This document shows, in pieces, positions 27,137-36,809 of a stretch of 64,000 bases of DNA (within the stretch, counting starts at the first letter, position 1; the number at the start of each line of letters is the position of its first letter). Under the pieces are notes generated by a model, which was given only the letters and a program-made list of their open reading frames with translations, was not told the DNA's origin and did no database searches. Origin of the DNA: Halomonas sp. (GTDB taxonomy: Bacteria; Pseudomonadota; Gammaproteobacteria; Pseudomonadales; Halomonadaceae); assembly GCF_029263665.1 (NCBI RefSeq), contig NZ_JAJUFQ010000005.1:248001-312000 (forward strand), given 5' to 3'. The translations under genes and the position numbers were made by a program.

Positions 27137-28891
27137 ATGAACCAACGAATCGACCTCGTTCCGGTAGACGCAGGCGTTAACCGGTGTGCGCGTGATGCAG
27201 CTTATGAGCAAATATCCTGGCCGATAAACCTGGCCAACACCCAGGTCAGCTATTCCAGCCAGGGGCATGTACTGCTGATAGGGGACAGCGAAGCCCTTTA
27301 TTCGGCCATCACCGACCACCCGGCTCTCCACTCGTCATTGGCCAGCTTGACGCTGATCTGCACGGATATGCCGGACGATGCCCTGCTGATCCTTGCTGAA
27401 ACATCCAGCTCCACCCTTCCCATCCATATCCAACCGCTGCTCTCATCGCAGCGCAATAGGTTGAAGCTGGAAGGACATCTTGGGGATTTTCGTGCCTGGC
27501 TATCAGGAGGATCCCTCACCAAAGAGTCTTCCATCAATCTGGCCAAGGCCTTGGTTTCCCGAGACACCTTTGACCTGGTGGTGGATCTGGCCTCCCCTCC
27601 CTGCCTGGAACTGGAGCTACTTCCCCCCGGATATTTCCATCTACCTGAAGCAAATGGTGAGCGGAATGACGTTCTCGCTTCGTTACCCGACTGGGTCGGC
27701 GACTTCGACAAGCCTCGCTACTTCCAGATTGCGAGCGACGCATGCGCCCACTCCACACGTGGCTTCACCGGCTGTACCCGGTGCCTGGATGTGTGTCCGG
27801 CAGATGCCATCAGCAGCCACAAGGGACGCATCGACTCTCGCATCGATATTGATCCGTTTCGTTGCCACGGCGTCGGCAGCTGCTCCAGCGCCTGTCCTAC
27901 CGGTGCCATCGAGTTCCGCCAGCCACTGAGCCATCTGCAGCAAGACACTCTAGTCGCCTGGCTTTCGGCCTATCACGATGCCGGTGGCTCCCATGCCATC
28001 ATGCGCTTCGTCCAGGCGGAACCGTCTGCGACCGCCGCCGACCTTCCTGGACACGTCATCGAGGTCCCCTTGGAAGACCTCGGCACAGCAGGCAGTGACC
28101 AATGGCTGACCGCATTGGCTGCGGGTGCCTGTGAAGTTCATATTCAGGCCTATTCCGACATGCCTGTGCGCCTTCAGCAACACCTGCACGACCAGCTCGC
28201 ACAAGCCCGTGGCATTCTAGAGGCCATCGGCCTCTCGCCCGAGCGCCTGGTATGGAGAGGCGCTGACGACGCTCCCCCGAAGGCAGACTTGCCACGTTTC
28301 AATGCCCTGCCGACACGGCTCATCAAGGGTGAACTGCAAGGGTCTTCCGGGACATCACATGACGCTCCCAGCAAACGAGCCCGCTTGAACTGCGTGCTCG
28401 AACATCTCGCCGCACACGGCCACCTGAATGGCGAACGTCACTCTCTGCCATCCAATAGTCCATTCGGCGCCATCACGGTAGATAGTGAAGGATGCACCCT
28501 GTGCATGAGCTGCGTGGCCAGTTGTCCGACACCGGCATTGAACGCTGATCAGGATGCACCTCGGCTGAGCTTTCGCGAGGCTGATTGTGTGCAGTGTGGC
28601 CTATGCGAACAGAGCTGCCCGGAACATGTCATTCACCTGGTCCCCGGGTTTCTCGCCGCCCCCGAGCGCACTCAGTACCAGTTGCTGCATGAAGATCAGC
28701 CTTTCGCCTGTATCCATTGCGGAAAACCTTTTGCCAACACCGGCACTATCACTGCCATACAGAAAAAGCTTGCCGAACATCCTTACTTTTCCGGTGCCCA
28801 GGCCAAACGCCTGGAAATGTGTCAGGACTGCCGGGTCAAGGATATCTGGGAAGAACTTGCCCATCATCCTGACTCACCCGTGAGGCTATGA
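27137..28891 (+). CDS. Multi-cluster 4Fe-4S ferredoxin protein of formate dehydrogenase locus
   Basis: 584-residue protein with four 4Fe-4S motifs: GCTRCLDVCP and CHGVGSCSSACP (about residues 212-255), then GCTLCMSCVASCP and DCVQCGLCEQSCP (about 453-496). C-terminal Cys pairs occur in Ile-His-Cys-Gly-Lys and Cys-Gln-Asp-Cys. The N-terminal 180 residues are not recognised. Proteins of this type often precede torD-like and fdh genes and presumably pass electrons or help assemble the enzyme (inference). It is followed after 3 bases by the chaperone gene. Confidence 0.87.
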   Translation: MNQRIDLVPVDAGVNRCARDAAYEQISWPINLANTQVSYSSQGHVLLIGDSEALYSAITDHPALHSSLASLTLICTDMPDDALLILAETSSSTLPIHIQPLLSSQRNRLKLEGHLGDFRAWLSGGSLTKESSINLAKALVSRDTFDLVVDLASPPCLELELLPPGYFHLPEANGERNDVLASLPDWVGDFDKPRYFQIASDACAHSTRGFTGCTRCLDVCPADAISSHKGRIDSRIDIDPFRCHGVGSCSSACPTGAIEFRQPLSHLQQDTLVAWLSAYHDAGGSHAIMRFVQAEPSATAADLPGHVIEVPLEDLGTAGSDQWLTALAAGACEVHIQAYSDMPVRLQQHLHDQLAQARGILEAIGLSPERLVWRGADDAPPKADLPRFNALPTRLIKGELQGSSGTSHDAPSKRARLNCVLEHLAAHGHLNGERHSLPSNSPFGAITVDSEGCTLCMSCVASCPTPALNADQDAPRLSFREADCVQCGLCEQSCPEHVIHLVPGFLAAPERTQYQLLHEDQPFACIHCGKPFANTGTITAIQKKLAEHPYFSGAQAKRLEMCQDCRVKDIWEELAHHPDSPVRL

Positions 28892-28894
28892 GCC

Positions 28895-29671
28895 ATGTAC
28901 AACGACGTGCAGCATCATCACATCGATGATCATGGAGTCAGCGACAGTGAGCTGAGAGCAGAGGTCTACGCCCTGCTCGGCACGCTACTGCGCCAGCCTC
29001 CAACGGAAGCGCTGCGGCGCTGGCTGGCGGAACTGGAACCCGATCCGAGTCCGACGCCGTCTGAAGAAGCGCTTTGCCACGCCTGGCAGGCCCTTGCCGC
29101 TGCCGCTGCCGAAAGTGATGCCGAGCACCTGGAGCGCGCGCACTTTCGTCACCTTGTCGGTGTCATCCAGGGAGATGTATTGCCTTATGCCTCCTGGTAC
29201 CGCAACGGTCAACTGATGGATATCGCGCTGGTCGATCTGCGCAAGGATCTCAGACAACTCGGCATACAGCGTAATACGGATCAGCATGATCCCGAGGACC
29301 ACCTCGGAGCCCTCTTCGAAGTGATGGTCATGTTGCTGCAGGATGAAGCCGTCGCAATGACTGCCGTCAGCTCGACCCATGCCGCTACAAGCGAGACCAG
29401 TGCCTGCGATGCCATTTCACGTCATGCCGTCCAACATCATGCTGCTGACTTTTTCCAGCGCCATATTGCCCCTTGGGCGTCACGCTGCCTGCACGACCTG
29501 AGCCAGGTCGACACTGCATTCTATTCAGCCCTGGGCAGCCTGGGGCAAGCCTTCATGACCCTGGAAAACGAACGCTACAACGACCTGGTCAACCGTTACG
29601 CCGAAGCTGGCCAGCCACTGCGCATTGTCACGCCCACTGCGACTATCAATGACATGAGGAGAGAGCGATGA
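28895..29671 (+). CDS. TorD/DmsD-family chaperone for the molybdoenzyme
   Basis: 258-residue all-helical protein of the TorD family, with YALLGTLLRQPP at the start, HFRHLVGVIQGDVLPYASWY in the middle (family motif with Pro-Tyr-x-S-x-Y), and DHLGALFEVMVMLLQ. These chaperones bind the Tat signal of a molybdoenzyme until cofactor insertion. The client is probably the catalytic subunit or the small Tat peptide downstream. Its stop overlaps the next start as ATGA. Confidence 0.88.
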   Translation: MYNDVQHHHIDDHGVSDSELRAEVYALLGTLLRQPPTEALRRWLAELEPDPSPTPSEEALCHAWQALAAAAAESDAEHLERAHFRHLVGVIQGDVLPYASWYRNGQLMDIALVDLRKDLRQLGIQRNTDQHDPEDHLGALFEVMVMLLQDEAVAMTAVSSTHAATSETSACDAISRHAVQHHAADFFQRHIAPWASRCLHDLSQVDTAFYSALGSLGQAFMTLENERYNDLVNRYAEAGQPLRIVTPTATINDMRRER

Positions 29672-29886
29672 AAAAGACCGTACAGCCGACAGGCAGTGAT
29701 CCTCAACGCCGTCGTTTTCTCAAGGTACTCGGGGTGGGGTCTGTCACGGCGGGAGTCGCAGCAGGCATCACACATGTGAGCCTCGCCCAGGCGGAAGACG
29801 AGGCCGAAGAATCTCGAGACCAGCAAGCCGGTGGCTACCGTGAAACCCAGCATATCCGGGACTTTTACGCTTCCCTGCGAGATTGA
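29668..29886 (+). CDS. Small Tat-signal protein of formate dehydrogenase region
   Basis: 72-residue protein consisting mainly of a twin-arginine signal (Arg-Arg-Arg-Phe-Leu-Lys, then a hydrophobic stretch) and a short tail ending ETQHIRDFYASLRD. It matches the small Tat-targeted proteins that occur regularly before fdhA in proteobacteria; the role is unknown, possibly as an export or assembly factor. It is coupled to the chaperone gene and 10 bases before fdhA. Confidence 0.85.
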   Translation: MKKTVQPTGSDPQRRRFLKVLGVGSVTAGVAAGITHVSLAQAEDEAEESRDQQAGGYRETQHIRDFYASLRD

Positions 29887-29896
29887 GGAGACTCTC

Positions 29897-32767
29897 ATGC
29901 GACTGACGAAACGCGCTTCGATGCCTCAGCCTTCGGCTCGGCCTCATGCTCCAGGCATCGGTATCTCCCGCCGCCAGTTCCTCAAACGTGGCAGCATGGC
30001 AGGCGGAGGGCTCGCCGGACTTGGCCTGCTCGGTACGCCCATGATGCGCAGAGCCGAAGCCGCCGAACGCACGCCCTACAGCGAGGCGGAAGTCGAGACC
30101 AAGCGCACGGTCTGTTCTCACTGCTCGGTAGGCTGCGGTGTCTATGCCGAAGTTCAGGAAGGTGTCTGGACCCGGCAGGAGCCGGCTTTCGACCATCCCT
30201 TCAACCGTGGCGCCCATTGCGCCAAAGGTGCCTCACTGCGTGAACATGGCCATTCCACCCGGCGCCTGAAATATCCGATGAAGCTTGTCGATGGCGAATG
30301 GCAGCGGCTGTCCTGGGAAGAGGCCATTGACGAGATTGGCTCCAGGGTTCTGGAGTTGACCGAGCAGCATGGCCCAGACAGCATCTATTGGCTGGGGTCA
30401 GCCAAGTTCAGCAACGAACAAGCCTATCTGATGCGCAAGTTCGCGGCCCTGGCCGGCACCAACAATACTGACCACCAGGCTCGTATCTGTCACTCCACCA
30501 CGGTTGCAGGCGTGGCCAACACATGGGGTTATGGAGCGATGACCAACTCGCTCAACGACCTGCAGAACAGTCGTTCGATCATGTTCATCGGCTCTAACCC
30601 CAGTGAAGCCCACCCGGTAGCCATGCAGCATATTCTGCTGGCCAAGGAACGCAGCCAGGCAGAAATCATCGTTGTCGATCCTCGTTTTACCCGAACCGCT
30701 GCCAAGGCCGATCACTATGTTCGCATCCGTCCAGGATCCGATGTTGCCTTTATCTGGGGCCTCCTGTGGCACATTTTCGAGAATCACTGGGAAGACACCG
30801 AGTTCATTCAGCAGCGCGTCTATGGCATGGAAGAAGTGCGGGCCGAAGTGGCCAACTTCTCTCCCAGCGAAGTCGAACGTATCACCGGCATCCCGGAAGA
30901 CGTGATGTATTCCACCGCCGAAATCCTGGCCAAGAATCGCCCTGGGTGCGTGGTCTGGTGCATGGGGGGCACGCAGCACACCACCGGCAACAACAACACC
31001 CGGGCCTACTGCATTCTCGAACTGGCCCTGGGTAACCTAGGCGTTTCTGGCGGTGGTACCAACATTTTTCGTGGTCATGACAACGTACAGGGTGCCACTG
31101 ACCTTGGCCTGACCTCGGATTCCCTGCCGGGCTACTACGGCCTTGAAGAAGGCGCCTGGCGTCATTGGGCCAAGGTCTGGGATCTCGATTACGAGTGGCT
31201 CAAGGAGCGATTCGATCAGACAGAGTATGCTGACGGCTTCCCGATGAACTCCAACGGTATCACGGTGTCACGCTGGGTCGACGGCGTGCTGGAAGATGAC
31301 ACCGATATCTCTCAGCGCACGAACCTCAAGGCCATGTTCTACTGGGGACATGCCGTCAACTCCCAGACTCGCGGCCCCGAGATGCAAAAAGCCATGCAAG
31401 CTCTGGAAATGATGGTCATCGTCGACCCTTACCCGACCGTCGCCGCCGTCATGCACGGCCGCAGTGATGGGGTATATCTGCTCCCTGCTGCCACTCAGTT
31501 CGAAACCTACGGCAGCGTCACCGCCACCAACCGCTCCCTGCAATGGCGTGACAGGGTCATCGAGCCGATGTACGAGTCCAAGCCGGACCACGTCATCATG
31601 TACCTGATGGCGAAACGCCTGGGATTCGCCGAACAGCTATTCAAGAACATCCAGGTAAACGGCGACGAACCCTTGATCGAAGATATTACCCGGGAGTTCA
31701 ACCGCGGCATGTGGACAGTGGGCTATACAGGCCAGAGTCCGGAACGCCTCAAGGCCCATCAGCAGAATTGGCATACCTTCAGTTTTCGCAGCCTGAAGGC
31801 CGAAGGCGGACCAGCAGATGGTGATTACTATGGCCTGCCCTGGCCCTGCTGGGGAACACCAGAGTTTGCTCATCCAGGCACAACGAATCTGTACGATACC
31901 AGCCTGCCGGTTTCTCAAGGTGGCCTGACCTTCCGCGCCCGTTTCGGTATCGAACGCGATGGCGTTTCCCTTCTGGCCGATGGCTCCTTCAGCAAGGATT
32001 CTGATCTTGAGGACGGCTATCCCGAGTTTACCGCCGATATGCTCAAGGATCTGGGCTGGTGGGATGAGCTGACAGAGGAAGAAAAGAGTGCCGCCGATGG
32101 CAAGAACTGGAAGACCGACCTTTCCGGCGGCATCCAGAGAGTTGCCATCGCTCACGAATGCGCTCCCTTCGGCAACGCCAAGGCTCGCTGCAACGTGTGG
32201 ACGTTCCCCGATCCGATTCCCAAGCATCGTGAGCCTCTGTACACCTCTCGGCGCGATCTGGTTGAGGATTATCCGACCTGGAACGACGTCGCCTCCCATT
32301 TTCGTCTTCCGACACTGTACAAGAGCATCCAGCAGAAGGATGTGACTGAGCGCTATCCGATCATCCTCACTTCCGGGCGCCTGGTCGAATACGAAGGCGG
32401 TGGCGAAGAAACCCGTTCCATGTCCTGGCTGGCTGAACTGCAGCAGGAGATGTTTGTCGAGATCAACCCTGCCCTGGCCAATGATATCGGCGTGAAGAAC
32501 GGCGCCATGGTCTGGGTGGAGGGTGCTGAAGGTGGCCGGGTCAAGGTCAAGGCCATGGTGACCCCACGAGTTGCTCGTGGCGTGGTGTTCATGCCTTTCC
32601 ACTTCGGTGGCATGTTCCAGGGCGAAAGTCTCGAGCAACGCTATCCCGAAGGCTCCAGCCCCTATGTCATTGGTGAAGCGGCCAATACCGCCACCACCTA
32701 TGGCTATGACTCGGTGACGCAGATGCAGGAAACCAAATGCACCCTGTGCCGCATCGAACCGGCCTGA
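29897..32767 (+). CDS. fdhA: Formate dehydrogenase, molybdopterin catalytic subunit (Cys type)
   Basis: Oxidises formate to CO2 at a molybdenum bis-MGD centre in the periplasm. The 956-residue product has a Tat signal (SRRQFLKR near residue 27), a 4Fe-4S site (CSHCSVGCGVY followed by Ala-His-Cys-Ala-Lys-Gly), the molybdopterin domain, and a C-terminal Mo-dinucleotide binding domain. The residue that is Sec in E. coli FdnG is Cys198 here (ARICHSTTVAG), so no SECIS is needed. ATG at 29897 follows GAGGAG. It forms an operon with the Fe-S and cytochrome subunits. Confidence 0.95.
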   Translation: MRLTKRASMPQPSARPHAPGIGISRRQFLKRGSMAGGGLAGLGLLGTPMMRRAEAAERTPYSEAEVETKRTVCSHCSVGCGVYAEVQEGVWTRQEPAFDHPFNRGAHCAKGASLREHGHSTRRLKYPMKLVDGEWQRLSWEEAIDEIGSRVLELTEQHGPDSIYWLGSAKFSNEQAYLMRKFAALAGTNNTDHQARICHSTTVAGVANTWGYGAMTNSLNDLQNSRSIMFIGSNPSEAHPVAMQHILLAKERSQAEIIVVDPRFTRTAAKADHYVRIRPGSDVAFIWGLLWHIFENHWEDTEFIQQRVYGMEEVRAEVANFSPSEVERITGIPEDVMYSTAEILAKNRPGCVVWCMGGTQHTTGNNNTRAYCILELALGNLGVSGGGTNIFRGHDNVQGATDLGLTSDSLPGYYGLEEGAWRHWAKVWDLDYEWLKERFDQTEYADGFPMNSNGITVSRWVDGVLEDDTDISQRTNLKAMFYWGHAVNSQTRGPEMQKAMQALEMMVIVDPYPTVAAVMHGRSDGVYLLPAATQFETYGSVTATNRSLQWRDRVIEPMYESKPDHVIMYLMAKRLGFAEQLFKNIQVNGDEPLIEDITREFNRGMWTVGYTGQSPERLKAHQQNWHTFSFRSLKAEGGPADGDYYGLPWPCWGTPEFAHPGTTNLYDTSLPVSQGGLTFRARFGIERDGVSLLADGSFSKDSDLEDGYPEFTADMLKDLGWWDELTEEEKSAADGKNWKTDLSGGIQRVAIAHECAPFGNAKARCNVWTFPDPIPKHREPLYTSRRDLVEDYPTWNDVASHFRLPTLYKSIQQKDVTERYPIILTSGRLVEYEGGGEETRSMSWLAELQQEMFVEINPALANDIGVKNGAMVWVEGAEGGRVKVKAMVTPRVARGVVFMPFHFGGMFQGESLEQRYPEGSSPYVIGEAANTATTYGYDSVTQMQETKCTLCRIEPA

Positions 32768-32783
32768 TTCAAGGAGATACGAC

Positions 32784-33404
32784 ATGGCTCAGATGAAATT
32801 CATGTGTGATGCTGAGCGCTGTATTGAATGCAACGGCTGCGTCACTGCCTGCAAGAACGCCAACGAAACGGAATGGGGTATCCAGCGCCGCCGGGTTGTC
32901 ACGCTCAATGACGGTGAGCCGACAGAAGTGTCCATCTCAGTGGCCTGCATGCATTGCGATGATGCACCGTGCATGGCGGTGTGTCCCACTGACTGCTTCT
33001 ACAAGACCGATGACGGCATCGTGCTGCACGACAAGGACCTGTGTATCGGCTGTGGTTATTGCCTATATGCCTGCCCCTTCGGCGCGCCGCAATTCCCGCA
33101 GCAAGGCGCCTTTGGTGAGCGCGGCAAGATGGACAAGTGTACGTTCTGCGCAGGAGGCCCTGCCGATAATCCCGAAGAAGAATACATGAAGTACGGCGCC
33201 AACCGTATTCGTGAAGGCAAGCTGCCGCTTTGCGCCGAAATGTGTTCGACCAAGGCCCTGCTGGCGGGTGATGCCCAGACCATTGCCGATATCTTCCGTG
33301 AGCGCGTCGTCAGGCGCGGCCACAAGGATGGCGCCTGGTCGAAGCTCGGAGATGCACCATCGGCCATCGACAACATGGCATCCGATGCCACTCGCAAACC
33401 GTGA
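32784..33404 (+). CDS. fdhB: Formate dehydrogenase Fe-S subunit
   Basis: 206-residue electron-transfer subunit with four 4Fe-4S clusters, shown by CIECNGCVTAC, CMHCDDAPCMAVCP, CIGCGYCLYACP and a pair around CTFCAGG with CAEMC. There is no obvious C-terminal anchor helix, unlike enteric FdnH. It passes electrons from the catalytic subunit to cytochrome b. AAGGAG lies 8-13 bases before the ATG and the gap from fdhA is 16 bases. Confidence 0.94.
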   Translation: MAQMKFMCDAERCIECNGCVTACKNANETEWGIQRRRVVTLNDGEPTEVSISVACMHCDDAPCMAVCPTDCFYKTDDGIVLHDKDLCIGCGYCLYACPFGAPQFPQQGAFGERGKMDKCTFCAGGPADNPEEEYMKYGANRIREGKLPLCAEMCSTKALLAGDAQTIADIFRERVVRRGHKDGAWSKLGDAPSAIDNMASDATRKP

Positions 33405-33414
33405 GGAGGCACCC

Positions 33415-34512
33415 ATGCGCTCAATCAATCAGACATGGCCACTCCAGCATTCCAGGCAACAACCATGGTTGCTGAGGATATTGCAGTCTCTGCTGCCCTT
33501 GCTGCTGCTGTTTGTTGCGCTGGGGCTGAGCCATGTGGCAACCGCGGCAGATCCTGATGCGGAGATCAACGGTGCCGTGCCAGCCATGGATGCCGATACC
33601 TGGCGCCAGGTAAAAAGTGGCGAGAATTTCATCGACTCACGTCATGATTCCACCTATAACCTGATCAACCCCAGCGGCCAGACCTGGCGCCTCATCCGCA
33701 ACAAGTGGATCTCGCCCTTCGGCCTGATTGCCATCGGCGGCATGCTGGCGATGATCACCCTGTTCTATCTCATCGTCGGCAAGAATCAGCTGGAGGAACC
33801 ACGTAGCGGTCGCAAGATCCTGCGCTGGTCAGCGCTCAATCGTGCCCTGCACTGGTCTGTCGCCACCCTGTTCATCCTGCTGGCACTGACCGGGCTGAAT
33901 CTGCTGTACGGCAAGTTCCTGTTCAAGCCATTGTTCGGTGATGCCTTCTGGGCATCCATGATCAGTGGCTCCAAGCTTCTGCATAATTACCTGGGGCCGC
34001 TGTTCGGTATCCTGCTGGTGATCATCCTGATGCGTTTTCTCAAGCACAACTGGCCCAAGCGCGAGGATTTCGAATGGCTGCGCAAGGGCGGCGGCATGGT
34101 GGGCAAGGGCCATCCCGATGCAGGCTTCGCCAATGCTGGCGAAAAGATCTGGTTCTGGTTGCTCGCCACTGCCGGCATCGTCGTCATCGCCAGCGGTCTG
34201 GTAATGGATTTCCCCAACTACCAGCAGACTCGCGATACCATGCAATGGGCCAACATCATTCATGCCATTGGCGCCCTGGGCCTGACGGCGGTTGCCCTTG
34301 GTCATATATATATCGGCACACTGGGCACTGAGGGTGCCCTGGAAGGCATGGCCACAGGGTATGTCGACGAAAGCTGGGCCAAGCAGCATCACAACCTGTG
34401 GTATGAAGAAGTGAAGGACCAGGCAGTAGACGGCGAACGCCTGGAAACCAGCAAAGGACATGCAGACAGCAAGCATGACAATCCGGGCCCCGACCCTGCA
34501 CGACCTACCTGA
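33415..34512 (+). CDS. fdhC: Formate dehydrogenase cytochrome b subunit
   Basis: 365-residue membrane subunit of the FdnI/cytochrome b556 family. A cleavable-looking N-terminal hydrophobic segment (~22-45) is followed by a periplasmic part, then four core membrane segments with candidate heme His residues in ALNRALHWSVATLF, KLLHNYLGPLFG, NIIHAIGALG and GHIYIGTLG. It links formate oxidation to the quinone pool. ATG at 33415 follows GAGGAGG and is the start that gives a sensible N-terminus. Confidence 0.92.
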   Translation: MRSINQTWPLQHSRQQPWLLRILQSLLPLLLLFVALGLSHVATAADPDAEINGAVPAMDADTWRQVKSGENFIDSRHDSTYNLINPSGQTWRLIRNKWISPFGLIAIGGMLAMITLFYLIVGKNQLEEPRSGRKILRWSALNRALHWSVATLFILLALTGLNLLYGKFLFKPLFGDAFWASMISGSKLLHNYLGPLFGILLVIILMRFLKHNWPKREDFEWLRKGGGMVGKGHPDAGFANAGEKIWFWLLATAGIVVIASGLVMDFPNYQQTRDTMQWANIIHAIGALGLTAVALGHIYIGTLGTEGALEGMATGYVDESWAKQHHNLWYEEVKDQAVDGERLETSKGHADSKHDNPGPDPARPT

Positions 34513-34540
34513 ACGAGCGTTTTTTGCCTCCCTGCTAGCC

Positions 34541-34569
34541 CCACCGCCCCGGCGTTGCCGGGGCGGTGG
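34541..34569. terminator. GC-rich hairpin after formate dehydrogenase operon
   Basis: A perfect 13-bp stem (CCACCGCCCCGGC) with a GTT loop immediately downstream of fdhC. There is no T tract after it on the plus strand, so it may act as a 3' stabiliser or weak terminator. Confidence 0.6.
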
Positions 34570-34716
34570 CGTATATGCCGGACGTTGCGGATCGTCCACC
34601 GGGATGAAATGGCCAGGAATACGAAAACCCTGGACAAGGACGCTCTCGTACCGGTGTGCTTGAGCGGCCGCTGCGTTACTATCAAGGGTGTTAGCCCTAT
34701 TCACCCGGAGATCACC

Positions 34717-35040
34717 ATGCAGCACCTTGATGACGCTACCCGCACCGAGCTGGAAGCCGCTGCTTTTCGCCGCTTGCTGAGCCATCTCGATAATCGCAAG
34801 GATGTACAGAACATCGACCTGATGATCCTGGCCGACTTCTGCCGTAACTGCCTGTCCAAGTGGCTGGTCACTGCTGCAGAAGAACGTGGCCAGACATTGG
34901 ACTACGAAACGGCTCGCGAGTATGTCTATGGAATGCCTTACAGCGAGTGGAAGGACAAGTACCAGGCCAAGGCCACGCCAGAGCAGATGGCAGCCTTCGA
35001 GGCCCACCAGCAGGCCAAGGCTGCAAAGCGGGAGTCATGA
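34717..35040 (+). CDS. DUF1244 protein
   Basis: 107-residue protein of the small DUF1244 family, compact and helical, with RKDVQNIDLMILADFCRNCL and the metal-like Cys-x-x-Cys, then YGMPYSEWKDKYQ. Family function is unknown. ATG at 34717 is preceded by CCGGAG. The stop codon overlaps the moaB ATG by one base, so it is translationally linked with moaB and moeA. Confidence 0.85.
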   Translation: MQHLDDATRTELEAAAFRRLLSHLDNRKDVQNIDLMILADFCRNCLSKWLVTAAEERGQTLDYETAREYVYGMPYSEWKDKYQAKATPEQMAAFEAHQQAKAAKRES

Positions 35041-35567
35041 TGCGTCAGGAAGACATGATCGGGTTGAAGGTTGCCGTACTGACGGTATCCGATACAAGAA
35101 CCGAAGACACTGATCGCAGTGGTCAGGCGCTGGTTGAACGCCTGAGCTCTGCAGGACACCATCTCGCTGACAAGCGTATCGTGCCCGACGATGTCTATCA
35201 GATCCGGGCTATCGTATCCGCCTGGATTGCTGATCCGGAAGTTCAGGTCATCCTGACCACAGGCGGTACGGGCTTCACCGGCAGGGACTCCACTCCAGAA
35301 GCCGTAGGAGCTCTGCTCGACAAGCGCATCGAAGGCTTCGGCGAACTCTTTCGTCAGCTTTCGTACCAGGAAATCGGTAGCTCTACGGTACAGAGTCGTT
35401 GCCTGGGCGGGATGGCGAACGCTACCGTAGTCTTCTGCCTGCCAGGATCGACTGGCGCCTGCCGTACCGCCTGGGATGGCATCCTCGCTGAACAGCTGGA
35501 CAGTCGTCATCGTCCCTGCAACTTCGCCAACCTGGTCATTCCGGAGCGTGGCACCCATGACGTCTGA
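35040..35567 (+). CDS. moaB: Molybdopterin adenylyltransferase MoaB
   Basis: 175-residue protein of the MoaB/MogA fold that adenylates molybdopterin before molybdenum insertion. It shows KVAVLTVSDTRT at the start, TTGGTGFTGRDSTPEA in the middle, and FCLPGSTGACRTAWD. ATG at 35037 is also possible; 35040 has better spacing to GGAG at 35031. It overlaps moeA by 11 bases. This is consistent with supplying cofactor for the formate dehydrogenase upstream. Confidence 0.93.
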   Translation: MRQEDMIGLKVAVLTVSDTRTEDTDRSGQALVERLSSAGHHLADKRIVPDDVYQIRAIVSAWIADPEVQVILTTGGTGFTGRDSTPEAVGALLDKRIEGFGELFRQLSYQEIGSSTVQSRCLGGMANATVVFCLPGSTGACRTAWDGILAEQLDSRHRPCNFANLVIPERGTHDV

Positions 35568-36798
35568 AGCCCCTCTTCCACCTATTGAATCTCCTCTCCA
35601 GCCTATCGAACAGGCCCTGGAGACTCTGCTGCGCGATGCCATGCTGCTGGGTCATGAAAGCGTGGATGTGATCGATGCAGCAGACCGGGTATTGGCTCAG
35701 GATGTCATCGCGACACTCGACATTCCTCCCTTCGACAACAGCGCCATGGATGGCTACGCCCTACACCATGACGATGCAGGGCAACGTCTCCCCATCATGG
35801 AACGGATCGCGGCAGGCGATGCGCCCAGCCGGCTACAGCGGGGCTATTGTGCACGTATTTTCACAGGAGGCGCTCTGCCGGCAGGTGCCGACTGTGTCGT
35901 GATGCAGGAGAAGGTTGTCCTTGATGACGGCCACGCGGTCATCCCGCCTGATGTACCGGCAGGAGACAACGTGCGCCGCCAGGGACGAGATGTCACTCGG
36001 GGCCACGTGTTACTGCCTGCCGGCACTCGCCTGGATGCAGCGGCATTGGGACATCTGGCTGGCCAGGGTATTACTCAGGTCAATGTCATCCGCCGCCCAC
36101 GCGTTGCTCTGCTGTCGACCGGTGACGAAATCGTCGATCCGGGGCAGGCCTTGGCGCCGGGCCAGATCTATAACTCCAACCGTCCGATGCTGGTCAACTT
36201 GCTCACACACTTCGGTGCCGAAGTGGTGTTGACACGCAGCGTGCCAGACAGCCTTGCCAGCACCCAGGAATGCCTGGCAGAAGCGGCGAGCATTGCAGAT
36301 GTGGTGATTTCCACCGGTGGCGTCAGCGTAGGTGAAGAAGACCACGTCAAGGCAGCATTGGAAAGCCTCGGAGAGCTGGACCTGTGGCGTCTGGCCATAC
36401 GTCCTGGCAAACCGCTGGCACTGGGCCGTCTGCCAACCGGTGAGGACAATCGATCGGCTCGCTTTATCGGTCTGCCGGGCAATCCCGTGTCCTGTTTTGT
36501 TGGCGCTTGGCTGTTCCTGCGTCCGCTTATCGGAGCACTGTTGGGATGCCCGTCTCTCAAGGATCTTCCCAGGTTGTGGGCGACCAGCGCTTTCAGCACC
36601 TCCACGGGGCCACGCCAGCATTACATGAGAGTGCAGTTGAACTTCACCCCGGATGGCATGACAGCCGAGGCCTTCAGCGATCAGAACTCGGGGGTGCTGT
36701 CATCCTGTATCAATGCTGACGCCCTGGCGGTCATCCCACCTCACAGCCAGATCGTCAGAGGGGATCGCATCGAGTGCATGTGGCTCAAGCTGTTCTGA
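35557..36798 (+). CDS. moeA: Molybdopterin molybdenumtransferase MoeA
   Basis: Inserts molybdate into adenylated molybdopterin. The 413-residue product has the family sequence PPFDNSAMDGYAL near residue 60, ARIFTGGALPAGADCVVMQE, the nucleotide-binding LLSTGDEIV and STGGVSVGEEDHVK segments, and LPGNPVSCF. ATG at 35557, with GGAG upstream, overlaps the moaB end. Its convergent partner acpH begins 11 bases beyond its stop. Confidence 0.94.
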   Translation: MTSEAPLPPIESPLQPIEQALETLLRDAMLLGHESVDVIDAADRVLAQDVIATLDIPPFDNSAMDGYALHHDDAGQRLPIMERIAAGDAPSRLQRGYCARIFTGGALPAGADCVVMQEKVVLDDGHAVIPPDVPAGDNVRRQGRDVTRGHVLLPAGTRLDAAALGHLAGQGITQVNVIRRPRVALLSTGDEIVDPGQALAPGQIYNSNRPMLVNLLTHFGAEVVLTRSVPDSLASTQECLAEAASIADVVISTGGVSVGEEDHVKAALESLGELDLWRLAIRPGKPLALGRLPTGEDNRSARFIGLPGNPVSCFVGAWLFLRPLIGALLGCPSLKDLPRLWATSAFSTSTGPRQHYMRVQLNFTPDGMTAEAFSDQNSGVLSSCINADALAVIPPHSQIVRGDRIECMWLKLF

Positions 36799-36809
36799 CC
36801 CGGATACGC

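Noticed and set aside
30488..30490. Selenocysteine in the formate dehydrogenase
   Set aside because: The codon at the active-site position is TGT (Cys198), not TGA.
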